Positions 50,292 to 59,694 of a stretch of DNA of 64,000 nucleotides are shown here, piece by piece. Within the stretch, counting starts at the first letter, position 1. Each line of letters starts with the position of its first letter. The notes below the pieces were generated by a model. It saw nothing but the letters and a program-made list of their open reading frames with translations. It was not told the origin of the DNA and did no database searches. A program made the position numbers and the translations under genes. Source of the DNA: Burkholderiales bacterium (GTDB taxonomy: Bacteria > Pseudomonadota > Gammaproteobacteria > Burkholderiales > Burkholderiaceae_C); the NCBI GenBank assembly GCA_028868855.1, contig JAGWTR010000002.1:310001-374000 (forward strand). The letters are read 5' to 3'.

Positions 50292-51733
50292 GCGTGCGCG
50301 GCCAGGATGGCGCTCAGCAGTTGCCAGGTGCGCTCCACCGAGGCCACGTCCACCGATTCGCCCGGGGCATGCGCGCCGCGAATGGTCGGCCCGAAGGACA
50401 CGATGTCCATGCCCGGGTACTTGGCTGCGATGATGCCGCACTCCAGTCCGGCGTGGATGACCTGCACGGTTGAGGAGGTGCCGAACTCGCGCTGGTACAC
50501 CTGCTGGCAGCGCTTGAGCAGCGCAGAGTCGGGGTTCGGCGTCCAGCCCGGGTACTGGCCGGATGTTTCGGCTGCGGTGTCCGACAGTGCCCACAGGCTG
50601 GCGATCTCATCGGCCAAGGCCTGGCTGCCGCTGTCCAGCAGAGAGCGCACCATGAAGTTGCAGGAACCTCCCGTGGCTTGCAGCTCCACCATGCCGAGGT
50701 TGTTCGAGGTTTCGACGACACCGGGCACGCACTGGCTCATGCGTCGCACGCCATGCGGTGCGGCATGCAGGCTGTTCAGCCACACGGTCTGCTCAACCGG
50801 CGACAGCACCTGCGCGGCGGACGTGGGCTGCGAGTTCAGACTCAAGCCAGGTTCGACGCCGGCCAGCTCTTGCGTCAGCAAGGCTTGCCAGTGGGCCAGG
50901 GCATCGGCCAGTGGCGCGCCAAGCCCAGTCGGCAGGGCGATCACGGCATGTGCCTCTCGGGGCAGGGCGTTGCGGGCCGTGCCGCCTTTCAGTTCGGCCA
51001 GACGCACGGGGTGGTGCCGGGCCAGGTCCTGCAGCACGCGCACCAACAGCTTGATGGCGTTGCCGCGCCCTTCATGGATGTTGATGCCCGAGTGACCGCC
51101 GCGCAACCCGCGCAGGCTAATGCGCCAACATTCATGCCCGTCGGGCAAGGCGCGCGCGCTGCCGGGTCGTGCGACGTTCACGTCCATGCCTCCAGCGCAG
51201 CCGAGGTAGAACTCGCCCCATTCCTCGGTGTCCAGGTTCAGCATCAGGCGGCCTTGCAACACGTCGCTGGCCAGGCCCAGGGCGCCGCCCATGCCGGCTT
51301 CTTCATCGACGGTGAATAACGCCTCAATGGGGCCGTGCAGCAGCGCAGTGTCTTCCAGCACGGCCAGGATCAAGGCCACGCCGATGCCGTTGTCCGCGCC
51401 CAGCGTCGTGTCTTCGGCCACCAGGAATCCGTCGTCGAGCAGCACCGCGCGAATCGGGTCGCGCGAGAAGTCATGCATCGAGTCGCTGTTTTTCTGGCAG
51501 ACCATGTCCAGATGGCCTTGCAGCACGATGCCAGGCGCGCGCTCGCAGCCGGTGCTGGCGGGCTTGCGGACGATCAGGTTGCCGGCCAGGTCCACCTGGG
51601 TCGCCAGGCCTTGGTTGGTGGCCCAGTGCTGCAGGTGCGCGCGCAAGGCGTCTTCCTGTTTGGATTGGCGAGGGATGCGGCACAGCGTGTCGAAGTGCGC
51701 CCAGACGGCGGGTGGTTGCAGGTCGTTGAACAT
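50282..51733 (-). CDS. pepD: Aminoacyl-histidine dipeptidase (M20 family)
   Basis: VLQGHLDMVCQKNSDSMHDFSRDPI, TTLGADNGIGVALILAVLED, EEAGMGGALGL. Confidence 0.94.
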   Translation of the reverse strand: MFNDLQPPAVWAHFDTLCRIPRQSKQEDALRAHLQHWATNQGLATQVDLAGNLIVRKPASTGCERAPGIVLQGHLDMVCQKNSDSMHDFSRDPIRAVLLDDGFLVAEDTTLGADNGIGVALILAVLEDTALLHGPIEALFTVDEEAGMGGALGLASDVLQGRLMLNLDTEEWGEFYLGCAGGMDVNVARPGSARALPDGHECWRISLRGLRGGHSGINIHEGRGNAIKLLVRVLQDLARHHPVRLAELKGGTARNALPREAHAVIALPTGLGAPLADALAHWQALLTQELAGVEPGLSLNSQPTSAAQVLSPVEQTVWLNSLHAAPHGVRRMSQCVPGVVETSNNLGMVELQATGGSCNFMVRSLLDSGSQALADEIASLWALSDTAAETSGQYPGWTPNPDSALLKRCQQVYQREFGTSSTVQVIHAGLECGIIAAKYPGMDIVSFGPTIRGAHAPGESVDVASVERTWQLLSAILAAHACA

Positions 51734-52098
51734 CAGCGGATGGCGGTTTTGTCAAAGAGTGGGTTCTCGATGATGCCCAAGCGGTTGCCGAAGGGGTCCT
51801 GGACAGCGCCCACTTTGATCCCCTCGCCAACCTCCTTGACCGGCTCCAGTTCGGTGGCGCCCAGTGCAATGAGGCGCATATACGCCGACGCCGCATTGGC
51901 GACACCCCACAGGGCTTGCGTGCCCGTGATGCCGGGCGTCGCATGGGGGTCGAGCCCCAGTTCAAAGCCACCGACCGAGAAGCCGACGTAGAAAGGTTGG
52001 TCGAAATAGGGCTGAAGCCCCAAGACCTCGGCGTACCACTTCTTGGCGGCGGCGAGGTCGGGGGCAGGGTAGATGGCGGTGCGCAGGCCGAGGATCAT
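51733..52098 (-). CDS. VOC (glyoxalase/bleomycin-resistance-like) family protein
   Basis: YPAPDLAAAKKWYAEVLGLQPYFDQPFYVGFSVGGFELGLDP...VQDPFGNRLGIIENP. Confidence 0.92.
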   Translation of the reverse strand: MILGLRTAIYPAPDLAAAKKWYAEVLGLQPYFDQPFYVGFSVGGFELGLDPHATPGITGTQALWGVANAASAYMRLIALGATELEPVKEVGEGIKVGAVQDPFGNRLGIIENPLFDKTAIR

Positions 52099-52254
52099 GG
52101 GAGCCTCCTGTGGGTGAAGGTTGGCATCATTCCAATGTGGCGTTGACCGGAAATTCTCGCTGCGACTTGAGCTGTGCCGCTTGTCGGGATAAGTACCGGC
52201 GTGTGGTCGACGTCAGTTCTCAATGAGCGCGAATTCGGGCGATTGCGTCGCTTG

Positions 52255-52473
52255 CTATTTTTTTTCGCCCATGACGAGCAAGAGGCCGCCGACCACGATT
52301 GCTCCGATGCCCGCCCATATCGGAACATTGACAGTTTCCCTTTCTTTTGCAGAAACTTCAATGGGGCCCAACTTGAAGACGGTCGTGTCCTTTGTATAGC
52401 TAAAGCCGCCGTAGGTTAGGCCAACAACGCCAGCAACGACGAGAGCGAGCGCTACAACTTTGATGGTGTTCAT
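52255..52473 (-). CDS. Small two-TM protein (DUF3185-like)
   Basis: MNTIKVVALALVVAGVVGLTYGGFSYTKDTTVFKLGPIEVSAKERETVNVPIWAGIGAIVVGGLLLVMGEKK. Confidence 0.7.
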   Translation of the reverse strand: MNTIKVVALALVVAGVVGLTYGGFSYTKDTTVFKLGPIEVSAKERETVNVPIWAGIGAIVVGGLLLVMGEKK

Positions 52474-52572
52474 GCTGGAAGTGTCCATTTGTTTTTGAAC
52501 CAAAATCTGAGTGTCCCAGACATGGATCCTGTTGCAACTCCTTTGTGAAGGAGCTCAATAATGATGTCGCCG

Positions 52573-53844
52573 TCAGGCCAATAAGTCCAGCAAGGTCCGG
52601 GCGACCACTTTGGTGGCCTTGCGCAAATCGTCCAACACAAGATGCTCATCGGCCCGCTTGGCGTTCGACTCCAACACCGTGCGTGGCCCCGCGCCATAAA
52701 TCACCGCCGGGATGCCGTGGGCGCAATATAGCCGCACGTCAGTGTAGAGCGGGGTGCCGCAGGTGGGGATGGGCTGGCCAAACATCGCCTGACCGTGTTT
52801 TTGAATGGCCGCGACCAGTGGCGCATTGCCCGGTAACGCCTGCAATGACTTGGCCAGCAGCAGGCGTTTCACGTCCACGGTGATGCCGGCAAAGGTGGCC
52901 GCCGCCTCGGCGATGACGCGGCGAATGTCAGCCTCCACCGCCACCGGGTCTTCTTCGGGGATCATGCGGCGGTCCAGCTTCAGCACCACCTTGCCCGGCA
53001 CCACATTGGTGTTGGTGCCGCCTTCAATGCGCCCCACGTTCAGGTATGGGTGGGTGATGCCCGGCACCTTGGAGGTGATGGCCTGGTAGGCCGTGTTCTG
53101 CGCATACAGGGCGTTGAGGATCGCGACCGCGCCTTGCAGGGCGTCCACTCCGGTGTGCGGTATGGCCGCGTGCGCCATCTGGCCGTGCACGGTCACTTCC
53201 ATTTGCAGGCAGCCGTTGTGGGCGGTGACCACCTCGTGGCTGAAGCCTGCGGCGATCAACAGATCGGGCTTGGTTAGGCCATGTTTGAGCAACCAGCCGG
53301 GACCGAGTTCGCCGCCGAATTCTTCGTCGTAGGTGAAGTGCAGTTCGACCGTGCCTTGCAGCTTGGGTGCAGCGGCTTGGACGGCCAGGGCTTCCAGCGC
53401 ACGCAGGGCAAAGCTGTAGGTGGCGAAGTCGCTTTTGCTGACGGCACTGGCGCGGCCATACAGTTTGCCGTCAGCCACTTCGCCCCCATAGGGGGCGTGC
53501 GTCCAGCCTTCGCCGGGAGGGACCACGTCGCCATGGGCGTTGAGCGCCACGGTGAGGCCGCCTTCGGGTTGGGCGCCGAAACGGCGGCGCACGATGAGGT
53601 TGGTCAGGCTGCTCAAGCCATAGGACTTGACGTCGGCGTCTGCCACGGGGTGTTGTTCGGCCTGCCAGCCAAAGGTGCTCAACAGTTCGGCGGTGCGTTG
53701 GGCGTGGGGCGTGTTGTTGCCGGGCGGGGTGTCGGTGGGTACTTGCACCAGGGCCTGCAGAAAACGCACCTCTTCATCAAAATGTGCGTCGATCCAGGCG
53801 TCCATGGCTTCGTACTGGGCATCGTGAGGGGAAGGGGCGGTCAT
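52573..53844 (-). CDS. M20-family amidohydrolase/peptidase (ArgE/DapE-like)
   Basis: VALNAHGDVVPPGEGW, FTYDEEFGGELGPGWLL, MAHAAIPHTGVDAL; overlaps the uraD-allC stop. Confidence 0.9.
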   Translation of the reverse strand: MTAPSPHDAQYEAMDAWIDAHFDEEVRFLQALVQVPTDTPPGNNTPHAQRTAELLSTFGWQAEQHPVADADVKSYGLSSLTNLIVRRRFGAQPEGGLTVALNAHGDVVPPGEGWTHAPYGGEVADGKLYGRASAVSKSDFATYSFALRALEALAVQAAAPKLQGTVELHFTYDEEFGGELGPGWLLKHGLTKPDLLIAAGFSHEVVTAHNGCLQMEVTVHGQMAHAAIPHTGVDALQGAVAILNALYAQNTAYQAITSKVPGITHPYLNVGRIEGGTNTNVVPGKVVLKLDRRMIPEEDPVAVEADIRRVIAEAAATFAGITVDVKRLLLAKSLQALPGNAPLVAAIQKHGQAMFGQPIPTCGTPLYTDVRLYCAHGIPAVIYGAGPRTVLESNAKRADEHLVLDDLRKATKVVARTLLDLLA

Positions 53845-55634
53845 AGGCTTTCCAGCAGGTGCATGAAGGCGTCGACGCACAACTGGGCATCGTCGCTGGT
53901 GATGGTTTCCAGCGGGTTGTGGCTGATGCCTGCGTTGCCGCAACGCACGAACAGCATGGCTTGAGGCATGACCTGGTGCAGCTTCATGGCGTCGTGCCCG
54001 GCGCCGCTGGGCATTGCATGGGCAGGCAAGCCCAGGGACTGAACGGCTTGTGTCCAACGGACTTGCCAGGCGGGGTTGCAGGGCGCGGCGTCGGCGGTGA
54101 GGGTGCGCTCCAGGTGGTAGTGCACGCCACGGCGTTCGCAAATGCTTTGCAGGGCGGCTTCGACGTCCAAGGCCAGGGCGTCGCGCTGTTCATTGGTGGG
54201 GGCGCGCAGGTCGAGCGTGAACTGGCAGCGGCCCGGCACTACGTTGATGGAGCCTTGCGGCACGTTCAAGATGCCCACGGTGCCGACCGAGGGGCCTGCG
54301 GGGTGCTTGGCGTCCAGCCCGGCGCGGCGCTCGACGAACAGCAGCAGCTTGGCCACGGCGGCGGCGGCGTCCTTGCGGCGGTCCATGGGGGTGGTGCCGG
54401 CGTGGCTGGCCATGCCGATGACTTCGCCGCTGTAGCGCACGCTGCCGTTGATGGTCGTGACGATTCCCAGAGGCACGTCGATCTCGTCGAGCACGGGGCC
54501 TTGTTCAATGTGCACTTCCACAAAGGCGCGGTAATGGGCCGGGTCGCGCTGGAGCGCCTGGATGGCGTCCATGGTGCCGGGCAGTCCGGCGTCGCGCATG
54601 GCTTGACGCATGGTGATTCCGCCGGCATCGGCCAGGTCCAGCCAGGCGGGGTTGAAGTCGCCCACCAAGGCGCTGGATCCTAAGAAGGCGGCCTTGTAGC
54701 GCTGGCCTTCTTCTTCGGCAAAGCCCACCACTTCAATCCCAAAGGGCAGGCGTTGGCCGCGCTGGTGCAGTTGGCGCACGCAGGCCATGGGCACAAGGAT
54801 GCCCAGGCGGCCGTCGTACTTTCCGCCGTTGCGCACGGTGTCAAAGTGCGAGCCGGTCAACAGCCAGGGGGGGGCGGTTTGTGTGCCATGGTAGCGGCCC
54901 ACCACATTGCCCACGGCGTCCTGGCTGACCTCGTCAAAACCGCAGTCTTGCATCAAGGTTTGCAATTGTCGGGCGCAGGCCTGATGGGCGGGGGTGAGGT
55001 AGGTCACCGTCAACTGGCTGGCGGTGTCGCCCACGCCTTCGGTGTGGTGTGTCAGCGCTTGGGCCCAGTCCCACACCAGTTCGCCTTGTCGTGGGGGGAG
55101 GCCGAACTTGTCGTTCAGGCGGACCTCGGCGATGCGGTGGATGTGGCGCAGGCACTCGGCGCGTTCAAAGTCGGGGTGGTTTTGCAGGCGGCGCTGGAAG
55201 GTGCTGATGATCTCTGGTCGGCTCAAGCCCGTACCACGCGGGCCGCGTACGGCCAGGATGAACGGCCAGCCGAAGCGGGCCTTGTAGGCTTGATTGAGTT
55301 GGTGTAGCAGGGCAAATTCTTCGGGCGTGCAGTGGCTCAGGCCCGCCTGGCTTTGCTCGTGGCTGGACTCCGCCGTCATCTGGCCCGCCACGGCGGCTTT
55401 GCCAGCCAACTCCGGGTGGGCGCGGATCAGGCCTAGCTGCGCATCGGGTGGCGCTTGGCGCACGACCTGGGCCAGGGCGTGTTTGAGGTGGGGCAGGGAC
55501 TTGAAAGGGCGCTGCGCCCAGGCGTGCTCGGCGATCCAGGGGGAGTGTTCGTAGACGCCGCTCAGCAGTGCAGTGAAGCCGCCTTGATCGGCAGCATTGA
55601 GTGGAGCCAGGGTCAAGGCGGGGGTGGTGTTCAT
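53841..55634 (-). CDS. Fusion: OHCU decarboxylase (UraD) + allantoate amidohydrolase (AllC)
   Basis: N-terminal OHCU decarboxylase (LIRAHPELAGKAA..FGWPFILAVRG) joined to M20-type AllC domain (LLTGSHFDTVRNGGKYDGRLGI, EVHIEQGPVLDE, SHAGTTPMDRRKDA). Confidence 0.93.
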   Translation of the reverse strand: MNTTPALTLAPLNAADQGGFTALLSGVYEHSPWIAEHAWAQRPFKSLPHLKHALAQVVRQAPPDAQLGLIRAHPELAGKAAVAGQMTAESSHEQSQAGLSHCTPEEFALLHQLNQAYKARFGWPFILAVRGPRGTGLSRPEIISTFQRRLQNHPDFERAECLRHIHRIAEVRLNDKFGLPPRQGELVWDWAQALTHHTEGVGDTASQLTVTYLTPAHQACARQLQTLMQDCGFDEVSQDAVGNVVGRYHGTQTAPPWLLTGSHFDTVRNGGKYDGRLGILVPMACVRQLHQRGQRLPFGIEVVGFAEEEGQRYKAAFLGSSALVGDFNPAWLDLADAGGITMRQAMRDAGLPGTMDAIQALQRDPAHYRAFVEVHIEQGPVLDEIDVPLGIVTTINGSVRYSGEVIGMASHAGTTPMDRRKDAAAAVAKLLLFVERRAGLDAKHPAGPSVGTVGILNVPQGSINVVPGRCQFTLDLRAPTNEQRDALALDVEAALQSICERRGVHYHLERTLTADAAPCNPAWQVRWTQAVQSLGLPAHAMPSGAGHDAMKLHQVMPQAMLFVRCGNAGISHNPLETITSDDAQLCVDAFMHLLESL

Positions 55635-56584
55635 GCGGGGTGCGCAGCCTTCCAGTGGCGGGCGATGTCGATGCGGCGGCACACCCAGACCTTGTCGTGC
55701 GCTTCCAGGTGGTCCAGAAAACGTTGTAAGGCGCGGATGCGGCCCGGGCGGCCCAGCAGGCGGCAGTGCATGCCCACGCTCATCATCTTGGGCGAATTGG
55801 CGCCCTGGGGGTCGCCTTCGGCGTACAGCACGTCAAAGGTGTCGCGCAGGTAGGTGAAGAAATCATCGGCCTGCGAGTAGCCTTGCGGCAGCGCAAAGCG
55901 CATGTCGTTCACGTCGAGGGTGTAGGGCACGACCAGGTGGGGAACGGTGTCGCCGCTGGTCTTGGTGACCTCGGTCCAGAAGGGGAGGTCGTCGCCGTAG
56001 TAGTCGCTGTCGTACTCAAAGCCGCCAAAGTCGGCCACCAGGCGGCGGGTGTTGGGGCTGTCGCGGCCGGTGTACCAGCCCAGGGCGCGCTGGCCGGTGA
56101 GTTGTTCGATGGCGTGCATGCCAAGCGCCATGTGTTCACGCTCGGTGGCTTCGTCGATGGCCTGATAGTTGATCCAGCGCCAGCCGTGGCAGGCGATCTC
56201 GTGGCCCAGGGCGACAAAGGCCTGGGTCAGCTCGGGGTGGCGTTGCAAGGCCATGCCCACGCCAAAGATGGTGAGGGGCAGTTGGCGTTGTTCGAACTCG
56301 CGCAGGAGGCGCCACACGCCCACACGCGATCCATATTCGTAGATCGACTCCATGCTCAGGTGCCGATCCGGGTAGGCCGGCGGGGTGAACATTTCGCTGA
56401 GGAATTGTTCGCTGCCGGCGTCGCCATGCAGCACGTTGTTTTCGCCGCCTTCTTCGTAGTTCAGCACGAACTGCACGGCGATGCGTGCGCCGCCGGGCCA
56501 ATGGGCATGAGGCGGGTTGCGGCCGTGACCGATGAGGTCGCGAGGGTAGGGCGTGGTGGGGCGCATGGTCATGACAGGGACCAT
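55631..56584 (-). CDS. puuE: Cofactor-free (polysaccharide deacetylase-type) allantoinase
   Basis: YPRDLIGHGRNPPHAHWPGGARIAVQFVLNYEEGGENNVLHGD, SRVGVWRLLREF. Confidence 0.95.
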   Translation of the reverse strand: MVPVMTMRPTTPYPRDLIGHGRNPPHAHWPGGARIAVQFVLNYEEGGENNVLHGDAGSEQFLSEMFTPPAYPDRHLSMESIYEYGSRVGVWRLLREFEQRQLPLTIFGVGMALQRHPELTQAFVALGHEIACHGWRWINYQAIDEATEREHMALGMHAIEQLTGQRALGWYTGRDSPNTRRLVADFGGFEYDSDYYGDDLPFWTEVTKTSGDTVPHLVVPYTLDVNDMRFALPQGYSQADDFFTYLRDTFDVLYAEGDPQGANSPKMMSVGMHCRLLGRPGRIRALQRFLDHLEAHDKVWVCRRIDIARHWKAAHPA

Positions 56585-56644
56585 TGTGATGAAAGTATCT
56601 GCAGTTTAGTGAAGTGTGCGCAAGAACATGTCAGGATGTTGCTC

Positions 56645-57013
56645 ATGAGCGATCATTCATTTTCTGGGTTGACCACCCATGTGCTGGACACGGCGCATGG
56701 CAAGCCGGCGGCGGGCATGGCGGTGGCTTTGTATGTGATGCAGGGGGACGACTGGGCCTTGCTCAAGCAGGCGCACACCAACGTCGATGGACGGCTGGAC
56801 GAGCCCTTGCTGGCGGGCGCTGCACTGGTGCCGGGTCGCTACCGCCTGGTGTTCGACGTCGAGGCCTACTTCCGTAGCCTGGGGGTGGACCTGCCCACGC
56901 CCGCTTTCCTGGGGCAAGTTCCGCTGGACTTTGGCATGGCCGATGACACGGCTCATTACCACGTGCCTTTGCTGGTCAGCCCCTGGGCCTATTCCACCTA
57001 CCGAGGCAGTTGA
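56645..57013 (+). CDS. uraH: 5-hydroxyisourate hydrolase
   Basis: LTTHVLDTAHGKPAAGMAVALY..., AHYHVPLLVSPWAYSTYRGS C-terminal signature. Confidence 0.96.
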   Translation: MSDHSFSGLTTHVLDTAHGKPAAGMAVALYVMQGDDWALLKQAHTNVDGRLDEPLLAGAALVPGRYRLVFDVEAYFRSLGVDLPTPAFLGQVPLDFGMADDTAHYHVPLLVSPWAYSTYRGS

Positions 57014-57014
57014 C

Positions 57015-58229
57015 ATGCTCGATGTGAGCCCCTGGCTGGGCTATGCGCTGGACTGGGCTAATCTGCTGCTGCGCTGGGCGCATGTGGTGGTGGCCATTGC
57101 GTGGATCGGGTCCTCGTTCTATTTCGTGTGGCTGGACAACAGCTTGACGCCGCCTGTCGATGCAGCTCTAAAGGCCAAGGGAGTGGGCGGTGAGTTGTGG
57201 GCCGTGCACGGCGGCGGTTTTTACAACCCGCACAAGTACCTGGGGGCACCCAAGGCTTTGCCGGCCCACCTGCATTGGTTCTACTGGGAGAGCTACTCCA
57301 CCTGGTTGACGGGGTTTGGCCTGTTCACGGTCTTGTACCTGTTCAATGCGGGCACCTTCATGATTGACAAGACGGTGTACGACTGGACACCATTTGCGGC
57401 GGTGGGCACGGCGCTGGGTTTTCTGGTCGGGTTCTGGGTGGTTTATGACCTGATCTGCCGCACCCTGGGACGTGGGGCGAGGGGCAATGCCTTGGTGGGG
57501 GGCGCGGTGTCGGTGGTGGTGGTGCTGGCGGCCTGGGCGGCCTGTCAGCTCTTTGCCGGGCGTGCCGCATTCTTGCTGGTGGGGGGCATGCTGGCCACGA
57601 CCATGAGTGCCAATGTGTTCTTCTGGATTATCCCGGGGCAGCGCACGGTGGTGGCGGCCATGAAGGCGGGCCAACCGGTGGACCCGGCACATGGCCTGCG
57701 CGGCAAACAGCGCAGCGTGCACAACACCTACTTTGGCTTGCCGGTGTTGTTCGGCATGTTGAGCAACCATTACCCCTTTGCCACCGGCCATGCCCACAAC
57801 TGGCTGGTGCTGGTGTTGATGATGCTGGCTGGCGCCCTGATCCGGCATTTCTTTGTGGCGCGGCACAAGACGGCGTTGGCGGGTCAGGGTGCGCCCTGGC
57901 GTTGGGCGGTGGCCGGTGTGGCGATTTTGCTGGGCGTGGCGGTGTGGCTTGCGCCTGAGCGGCCAGCGGTGTCTTCCGTGGTCCGTCCCACGCCGGCCAA
58001 CTTGTGGCTGCAGGTGCAACACATCGTGGCGACTCGCTGCGTTGCCTGCCACAACGCCGCCTTGGCCAACAAGGGCATCGCTTTGGACACACCTGAACTC
58101 ATCCAGCGGAACGCGCAAAATCTATACCGCCAGGCCGTGGTGTTGAAAGCCATGCCGATGAACAATGCCACACAAATCACGGATGAAGAACGGGCGGTGC
58201 TGGATCGTTGGTACCTGACCGGGCGCTAG
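57015..58229 (+). CDS. puuD: Membrane urate hydroxylase/oxidase with C-terminal cytochrome c domain
   Basis: DUF989-like TM region (LLRWAHVVVAIAWIGSSFYFVWLDNSL...) plus CVACH haem motif. Confidence 0.93.
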   Translation: MLDVSPWLGYALDWANLLLRWAHVVVAIAWIGSSFYFVWLDNSLTPPVDAALKAKGVGGELWAVHGGGFYNPHKYLGAPKALPAHLHWFYWESYSTWLTGFGLFTVLYLFNAGTFMIDKTVYDWTPFAAVGTALGFLVGFWVVYDLICRTLGRGARGNALVGGAVSVVVVLAAWAACQLFAGRAAFLLVGGMLATTMSANVFFWIIPGQRTVVAAMKAGQPVDPAHGLRGKQRSVHNTYFGLPVLFGMLSNHYPFATGHAHNWLVLVLMMLAGALIRHFFVARHKTALAGQGAPWRWAVAGVAILLGVAVWLAPERPAVSSVVRPTPANLWLQVQHIVATRCVACHNAALANKGIALDTPELIQRNAQNLYRQAVVLKAMPMNNATQITDEERAVLDRWYLTGR

Positions 58230-58346
58230 GGTTCGACTCAGTGAATAACCGACATGGCGGCGGTCTGGACGCCCGATTGATCTTGCGCACTGCCGAAGTG
58301 ACCCAGCAGAATGTGACGAAACAGGGCTGAACGCGGGAGGTTATTC

Positions 58347-58748
58347 ATGCACCAGGGAAGTTGCCTTTGCAAAGGCGTGACCTTCACCGTCGCAGGTGAG
58401 TTGCCACCCATTCAGGTTTGTCATTGCAGCCAATGCCGCCACGCGCAGGGCACGCCTTTTGCCACCAACATCCCAGTGGCGGAGGTGCAGGTGACGTGGC
58501 TGTCCGGGGTGGAGTTGATCCACTATTACGAATCCTCACCGGGCAAGTTCCGCTGTTTTTGCAAAACCTGCGGATCTCCCCTGTTCAGCAAGCGGGCCTC
58601 GCTGCCAGGCATCCTGCGCATGCGTGCCGGAACGTTCGATGGCGATTTGTTGTCCAGGGTGGGTGTGCACATTTATCACGGGTCCAAGGCCCATTGGTGG
58701 ACGGGGCTGGACGATGCGCCCAAGTTTGACGAAATGCCTCCGGTGTGA
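58347..58748 (+). CDS. GFA (glutathione-dependent formaldehyde-activating-like) family protein
   Basis: GSCLCKGVTFTVAGELPPIQVCHCSQCRHAQGTPFATN...FCKTCGSPLFSK. Confidence 0.93.
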   Translation: MHQGSCLCKGVTFTVAGELPPIQVCHCSQCRHAQGTPFATNIPVAEVQVTWLSGVELIHYYESSPGKFRCFCKTCGSPLFSKRASLPGILRMRAGTFDGDLLSRVGVHIYHGSKAHWWTGLDDAPKFDEMPPV

Positions 58749-58772
58749 CTTGGGCCGATGACGCTGGGTTTC

Positions 58773-59669
58773 TTACAGCCCGCGCTGCCACTCCTGGCGC
58801 AGCTGGACCGTTTGCGGGCTGGCGATGGCTTGGCGCACCTGCGCCAGCAGGCGGGGTTTTTCAGCCCCCAAGGTGCCCCTGAGGGCCAACCAGTTGGACG
58901 CATGGTCGCTGCGAAACACGGTGCGCTGCAGATCCAAGGCTTGCAATAGTTGTTCGATCTCGCCAAACAGTTCCTGCTGATTGAGCTCATCCCATTCCGG
59001 GAAAGCCTGACGAAATCGCGCTTCACCCTGGGGAAAGCTCACCACCAAGGTCGCCAGAAATTCGGGTTGCGTCAGATTGGCCAATCGGGCTGAATTGGCG
59101 GCATGCTGCTCGGAGAGGACCCGACCACCGAGTCCGTTGAGCAACATGACCGAGCGTGTGATGCCGGCGGCGCCCAATTTTTCCAGCGCTTCACGGGTGG
59201 ACTCAAAGGTTTCGCCCTTGTGGACCTTCTGGAGAACTTCGTCATCGCCCGACTCTGCGCCAATGTAGGCCAGGGTCAAGCCCGCTTCGCGCAGTTGCGT
59301 CAAGTCCTGAACTGTTTTGCTGCGCACGTTGCGCGGCAGGCAGTAGCTGGACACACGTCGCACGACAGGGAAATGACGCTGGATGGCCTCCAGCACGGTC
59401 ATCAGCCGCCGCGTGGACAAGGCCATGGCATCGCCATCGCCCAGAAAGATCCGCTGCACCTGTGTGCCGTAGACGGCCGCGCTGCGCGCAATGGCGTCCA
59501 GCATTTCCGGCTCGTCACGCACGCCAAACTTCTTTTGCGGGGCGGTGTACATCTCGCAATAGGTGCACTGGTTCCAGGAGCAGCCATTGGTGACCGGCAA
59601 GATGAGCGATTGCGCCTCACTGGGCGGGCGAAAGACCGGGGCGATATAGCGGATGGGAATGTCTTGCAT
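58773..59669 (-). CDS. Radical SAM protein (COG1032-like, CX4CX2C motif)
   Basis: LPVTNGCSWNQCTYCEMY, FLGDGDAMAL, LAYIGAESGDDEVL; ATG at 59669. Confidence 0.9.
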   Translation of the reverse strand: MQDIPIRYIAPVFRPPSEAQSLILPVTNGCSWNQCTYCEMYTAPQKKFGVRDEPEMLDAIARSAAVYGTQVQRIFLGDGDAMALSTRRLMTVLEAIQRHFPVVRRVSSYCLPRNVRSKTVQDLTQLREAGLTLAYIGAESGDDEVLQKVHKGETFESTREALEKLGAAGITRSVMLLNGLGGRVLSEQHAANSARLANLTQPEFLATLVVSFPQGEARFRQAFPEWDELNQQELFGEIEQLLQALDLQRTVFRSDHASNWLALRGTLGAEKPRLLAQVRQAIASPQTVQLRQEWQRGL

Positions 59670-59694
59670 CGTGCAATGGTATCCGTGGACGAGA

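Noticed and set aside
49776-51095. 439-aa plus-strand ORF spanning DTW and pepD genes
   Set aside because: Opposite two convincing genes; no plausible fold or motif.
55766-57013. 415-aa plus-strand ORF across puuE into uraH
   Set aside because: Only the uraH part (from 56645) is real; the rest is antisense to puuE.
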